In this document: piece by piece, positions 60,605 through 64,000 of the stretch
How positions within the stretch are numbered: position 1 is the first letter of the stretch
Layout of the letters: each line of letters opens with the position of its first letter
Translations under genes and position numbers: made by a program
The notes under the pieces: model-generated
Databases searched by the model: none
What the model saw: the letters and a program-made list of their open reading frames with translations, nothing else
What the model was told of the DNA's origin: nothing
Assembly (NCBI GenBank): GCA_028289345.1
Contig: JANQQL010000033.1
Location: 248,001 to 312,000, forward strand
DNA from: Planctomycetota bacterium
GTDB taxonomy: Bacteria > Planctomycetota > B15-G4 > SIAN01
DNA length: 64,000 nucleotides
Reading direction: 5' to 3'

Positions 60605-62095
60605 ATGACCGACAGAATCGTCATCGTCGAAGACGACATGGCGGCGGTCCGTCTCCTCGAGCGAGCGCTCCGTTCCTCCCATTGGGAAATCTGCCACTAC
60701 GGCGATGCAGAAGCAGCCTGCGAATCCGTCCGGCAGAGTCCACCGGCCCTGGCCATCGTGCCCGCTGACTCCAAGTTGCCGGACAGCCACTCGACGCTGC
60801 GCCGGCTGCGCGATGAACACCAGAGCGGCATCGGCATCATCGCCACGGCAGAAGCGCGTCGGCTGCGATCGTTGGACCGCGAGCTGGGTGCACTCGCCGA
60901 CGCATTCTTGGCCAAACCGTTCATGGACCTGGAGCACATCGAACGCACCGTGCGCGATCTCGCCGGTTTCCAGAGCCGGCGTCCTCAACAGGAGTTCTCG
61001 AGGCGCGACACCTATTTCGCCGCAGATCATGCACGGGTCGGAAGCTCTCCGGCATCGGCCGTGCTGAACCCATTGCGTGACGCCATCTTGATTCTGGATG
61101 AGTGGGGCCGGGTGGTGTTGATGAATCCGGCCGCAGGAGAGTTGCTGGAGTGGGAACCCCACGCGACCTTGGGACGCACGGTCGGCGAATTGGAGATGGA
61201 GGACAGCTTGCGGCGGGTCTTGGCGGGAGGAGTGGCTCGACCGGCCACTCTGCACTTGAAGGATCCGGCACGCACCGTCCAGGTCACGCGCTCGGCGTTC
61301 ACCCCTTCTCCGGCCGCCCGCGGTGGCGAATTCTTCGTGCTTCGCGACATCACCGCGGAGCGACGAGTGGAAGAACTCAAGAGCCACTATCTGGACGTCG
61401 TTTCCCACGAGCTTCGCACCCCGCTCACAGCCCTGGCCAATTTCTCGTCCTTGCTGTGCGGAGCATGGAACGAAGCCGTGCTGGTTCGAGGCATTCGGCA
61501 ACAGGTCACACGACTCAGCCACCAAGTGGACAAATTGATCCTGCTGGCGAGGCTGGAGCGCGGAGAGATTCGAGACACCGCCGAAGCGTTTGACGTTGGC
61601 ACCGCAGTTCGTCAAGTCCTCGAAGACTGCGAGCAGCGGGCCACGGAGCACGAAGTCCGACTGCGAACCGAGCTTCCCGAAACACCCGTGGCGGGTCTCG
61701 CCGACGCGGAGGACTTTCAGAAGGCCCTCTGGGAACTTCTCGAGAACGCTGTGAAATTCACCCCCGCCGGAGGCCAAGTCCATGTCTCGGTGGACGCGGA
61801 CGGGACCCTGGTGAGAGTGCGGGTGCAAGACACCGGAATCGGCATCGATTCCGGGGATCACGAAGCGGTCTTCGAAGAGTTCCGCCAGCTCGAACACCCG
61901 TTGACCCGGACCTACGGCGGAGCGGGGCTCGGTTTGGCTCTGGCCCGGCGAATCGTCGAAAGCTGGGGCGGAAAAGTCGAGCTGACGAGTGAGGTGGGAG
62001 CGGGCTCGACCTTCGTGCTGTGCATCCCTCAGGCAGTTCACACCAAGACTCCGACGGGGACAGCTCCCGTCGCTCTGTCGAAACCAGGCGAGTAG
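60605..62095 (+). CDS. Histidine kinase with N-terminal receiver and PAS domains
   Basis: A 496-residue cytosolic kinase. Residues 3-125 form a receiver (IVIVEDDM, Asp55 in PADSKLPD, Lys in FLAKPF), though Thr/Ser is embedded in IIATAE and the fold is divergent. A PAS domain (about 145-255, ILILDEWGRVVLMNPAAGEL) precedes the H-box VVSHELRTPL with His268, N-box ELLENAVKFTPAG, DTGIGI and GGAGLGLALARR. The order REC-PAS-HisKA-HATPase suits a kinase driven by an upstream phosphorelay. The next gene, a stand-alone receiver, begins 9 bases later and is the likely partner. It has no transmembrane segment. Confidence 0.88.
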   Translation: MTDRIVIVEDDMAAVRLLERALRSSHWEICHYGDAEAACESVRQSPPALAIVPADSKLPDSHSTLRRLRDEHQSGIGIIATAEARRLRSLDRELGALADAFLAKPFMDLEHIERTVRDLAGFQSRRPQQEFSRRDTYFAADHARVGSSPASAVLNPLRDAILILDEWGRVVLMNPAAGELLEWEPHATLGRTVGELEMEDSLRRVLAGGVARPATLHLKDPARTVQVTRSAFTPSPAARGGEFFVLRDITAERRVEELKSHYLDVVSHELRTPLTALANFSSLLCGAWNEAVLVRGIRQQVTRLSHQVDKLILLARLERGEIRDTAEAFDVGTAVRQVLEDCEQRATEHEVRLRTELPETPVAGLADAEDFQKALWELLENAVKFTPAGGQVHVSVDADGTLVRVRVQDTGIGIDSGDHEAVFEEFRQLEHPLTRTYGGAGLGLALARRIVESWGGKVELTSEVGAGSTFVLCIPQAVHTKTPTGTAPVALSKPGE

Positions 62096-62104
62096 GAGCG
62101 CGAC

Positions 62105-62482
62105 ATGGCGGACTCGGTACTGATCATTGACGACGACAAGTGGATTGCCATGTCCACCGCCATGGTTCTGGAGGCCGAGGGCTTCGTGGTCCATTCGGCT
62201 CTCAGCGGTTTGGAGGGCATCGAAATGGCAAGAGAGATTCAGCCCTCGATCATCTTGTTGGACATCATGATGCCGGAACTGGACGGCTGGGAGACCTTGG
62301 AGCGAATGAAGGCGGATGAGGAGGTGGCCCCTCTTCCCGTGATTGTCTTCACCGCCCGGGAGCACCATCAGGGGAGGGCCAAATCCGCAGCGATGGGTGC
62401 GGTCGAATACTTCCGCAAGCCGTTTCGACCGGAAGCGTTGATTCAGACCATTCGGCGCCACGTCCAACCAACACCCGCGTAA
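62105..62482 (+). CDS. Stand-alone CheY-like response regulator
   Basis: A 125-residue receiver with no output domain: IIDDDKWIA, Asp53 in ILLDIMMPELDGW, Thr in IVFTARE and Lys in FRKPFRPE, all conserved. GGAGCG lies 5 bases before the ATG. It is immediately downstream of the hybrid kinase and with the STAS protein forms a signalling cluster. It may act by protein contact, for example on the STAS partner-switch, which is inference. Confidence 0.88.
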   Translation: MADSVLIIDDDKWIAMSTAMVLEAEGFVVHSALSGLEGIEMAREIQPSIILLDIMMPELDGWETLERMKADEEVAPLPVIVFTAREHHQGRAKSAAMGAVEYFRKPFRPEALIQTIRRHVQPTPA

Positions 62483-62523
62483 TCCCCGTCGTTGCACCAT
62501 GAGCAAACGGACCCCATGATGGG

Positions 62524-63789
62524 GTGGTGAGAACCTCGGGTCCCAAAGATTCGTTCCCAGTGGTGGTTGGCTGGTCGCTCTACGATTTGGCCAACACCGT
62601 CTTCTACCTACTGGTCGTCACGATCTGTCTTCCCAAGCATCTGGCGGAACTGACCGGGGAAGAAAGTCGGATCAATGTGGGCTACCTGCCGGCGATGGTT
62701 GCTTCCGCAATCCTTTGCCCTGCCTTTGGTGCAGTCCTGCAAAAGATCGGGGGAGCGAAAGGTTGGACCCTGGCCCTGACCGCCGGATGCGTGGCGTCCA
62801 CCTTGGCCATGGCCGTTCTCGATTCTTGGGTGGCAATCAGCGCGGTCTTTGGATTTGGTCTGGTCTGCTACCAACTCGCCAGCGTGTCCTACCAATCCCT
62901 GTTGCCCCACGTGGCGTCGCCGGCGAAGGCGGGCAGGGTTTCGGGGCTGGGAGTGGCCCTTGGATACCTGGGCAACGTGGTGGCTCTGGCTTTGCTGATT
63001 TGGACCGCCCTGGAGAAGACCCACGGAGTGGAGGCGGTGTTCTTCTTGGCTGCCCTTGCGTTCTTGCTCTTCACGATTCCCTTCGCCTGGTTCGTGCCGG
63101 CGATGGAGAAGCGAGGCAAGTTTCACGGGAAGCTCTTCGCCTCGGAGATCGCGGGAACTCTCGGCACCTTGCGACGCGTTTCCAGCCGCCGCGGCTTCGG
63201 CTGGTTTCTGATCGGCAACTTTCTGGTCTGTGATGCCATCAATACGGTCTTGTTGCAGGTGTCGCGCTACGCAGAGCACCCCTCGGGTTTGGGGCTCACG
63301 GTCGACGGCCGAACACGGCTGATGATCACCATCAACATTGCCGCGGTCGTCGGAGGACTGGTGATTGGCCGTCTCGCCGATCGGACCTCGGGCAAGGCCA
63401 TGACGATGTTCTCTGGCGCCTGCTTGGCCTTGGGAATTGCCGGAGCCGAGTGGGTTCCGGGCACGTGGTTCCGCCAGGGATCCATGGCGGTTCTGGGCGG
63501 GGTTGGAATTGCCGGTGTCTGGACCGCCGGAAGGTTGTGGCTGTTGCAGATGAATCCGGAAGAGGAGGCTTCCGAAGCCTTTGGAATGTATGGCCTGACG
63601 ATGAAGCTGTCACTGCTGAGTCTGCCGGCGTTTACCTTGTTGGTGGATGTGACGGAAAGTTACCGATCGCCGATTCTGTTGGTTGTGGCGATCTTGCTCT
63701 TGGGGCTCTTGGTCTGGTGGAGAACCCCGGCCGGTGTCGTTGCGGAGGCCGGAGCACCTCGGGAAGCACCCACGTCGAATCCCCAGTAG
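62524..63789 (+). CDS. MFS transporter, UMF1/Atg22-like
   Basis: A 421-residue major-facilitator protein with about twelve transmembrane helices. It starts with GWSLYDLANTVFYLLVV, the family signature (GW-x-x-YD-x-AN), and has YQLASVSYQSLLPHVASPAKAGRVSGLGVALGYLGN (key part GRVSGLGVALGYLGN), and AEWVPGTWF in the second half. The substrate is unknown; related proteins export amino acids or act in vacuolar efflux. GTG codons at 62524 and 62527 are both possible starts; GATGGGGTG precedes them. Not obviously linked to its neighbours. Confidence 0.8.
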   Translation: MVRTSGPKDSFPVVVGWSLYDLANTVFYLLVVTICLPKHLAELTGEESRINVGYLPAMVASAILCPAFGAVLQKIGGAKGWTLALTAGCVASTLAMAVLDSWVAISAVFGFGLVCYQLASVSYQSLLPHVASPAKAGRVSGLGVALGYLGNVVALALLIWTALEKTHGVEAVFFLAALAFLLFTIPFAWFVPAMEKRGKFHGKLFASEIAGTLGTLRRVSSRRGFGWFLIGNFLVCDAINTVLLQVSRYAEHPSGLGLTVDGRTRLMITINIAAVVGGLVIGRLADRTSGKAMTMFSGACLALGIAGAEWVPGTWFRQGSMAVLGGVGIAGVWTAGRLWLLQMNPEEEASEAFGMYGLTMKLSLLSLPAFTLLVDVTESYRSPILLVVAILLLGLLVWWRTPAGVVAEAGAPREAPTSNPQ

Positions 63790-64000
63790 TCCGATCCCTT
63801 CCCCGGCCGTGGTTCGCCATACCGCTGAACTAGGCGTTGCACCAGTTCGGCAACTGCCGGTTCCTTGGATTCGCGGAAGGCGCGAGTCATCCACAAAGCC
63901 CCGCCGCCCTTCTCATTCTTCGAGATTCGTGACCAGAGCACCGGCTCGGCGAGTTGGTCGAAGCGCTTCGTGGCGTTCTCCCAGCATGCGGTGCTGAGCC
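63660..64000 (-). CDS. Possible partial gene entering from beyond the window
   Basis: A minus-strand frame open from the window edge. The outer part reads TACWENATKRFDQLAEPVL, then RAFRESKEPAVAELVQRLVQ and YGEPRPGKGSDYWGFDVG, which has a protein-like composition. It then runs 130 bases antisense to the end of the MFS gene, where the content looks random. It may be the C-terminus of a gene starting after 64000 with a true stop obscured by error, or a shadow frame. Function unknown. Confidence 0.3.
   Translation of the reverse strand, partial: LSTACWENATKRFDQLAEPVLWSRISKNEKGGGALWMTRAFRESKEPAVAELVQRLVQRYGEPRPGKGSDYWGFDVGASRGAPASATTPAGVLHQTKSPKSKIATTNRIGDR

Noticed and set aside
1..64000. CRISPR array or insertion sequence
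   Set aside because: No regularly spaced direct repeats, terminal inverted repeats or transposase-like proteins were seen in the window.

Overview
The window is a GC-rich bacterial chromosome segment with tightly packed, often 4-base-overlapping genes. The cell is a diderm rod: there are genes for lipid A (lpxB), lipoprotein acylation (lnt), RND efflux and MipA-type outer-membrane proteins, and a complete mreB-mreC-mreD-PBP2-rodA elongation operon. Two sulfatase-superfamily genes, ECF sigma/anti-sigma pairs, futalosine-pathway menaquinone synthesis, UPF0145 and a bacterial DNA topoisomerase VI together suggest Planctomycetota or a related, mostly uncultured lineage. That placement is inference; no rRNA gene is present to settle it.

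Layout. 1-3124: sulfatase and a ThrE-type amino-acid exporter. 3555-6863: a large TIR-NACHT-multi-TM protein, a probable defence or innate-immunity-like STAND ATPase, in AT-richer DNA and followed by a broken tRNA-Ala copy. 7075-10088: two-component system (kinase frameshifted) and a MipA/OmpV protein. 10898-10973: intact tRNA-Ala(CGC). 11040-19025: MFP plus two RND pump genes. 19148-21990: moeA and lnt. 22061-23556: a neat transcription unit (sigma70-like promoter, leader hairpin, coiled-coil MreC-like protein, small membrane protein, terminator). 23775-30119: mreBCD-pbp2-rodA. 30173-33545: a sulfatase-like lipoprotein and, directly upstream of it, a periplasmic thioredoxin-fold protein whose first active-site cysteine codon is an in-frame TGA followed by a SECIS-like hairpin, i.e. 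a probable selenoprotein. 33895-38472: two ECF sigma/anti-sigma modules pointing at each other, with an SGNH-type hydrolase and a UPF0145 protein between them. 38587-40663: lpxB and ilvE. 41217-46463: clpP with terminator, an orphan FbpB-type permease, an unknown protein and a DUF255 thioredoxin-domain protein. 46557-51119: a secreted protein and both topoisomerase VI subunits with lysine-rich tails. 51199-56598: DprE2/DprE1-like and MqnA/MqnE/MqnC genes. 56810-63789: glycyl-tRNA synthetase, PtsI, a STAS/hybrid-kinase/receiver signalling cluster and an Atg22/UMF1-like MFS transporter.

The two strongest leads are the putative selenocysteine-containing UxxC thioredoxin (UGA at 33345-33347 with a GGUC-loop hairpin at 33305-33322) and the TIR-NACHT-TM gene next to a tRNA fragment. 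All functional assignments come from reading protein motifs and gene context; no database search was run.
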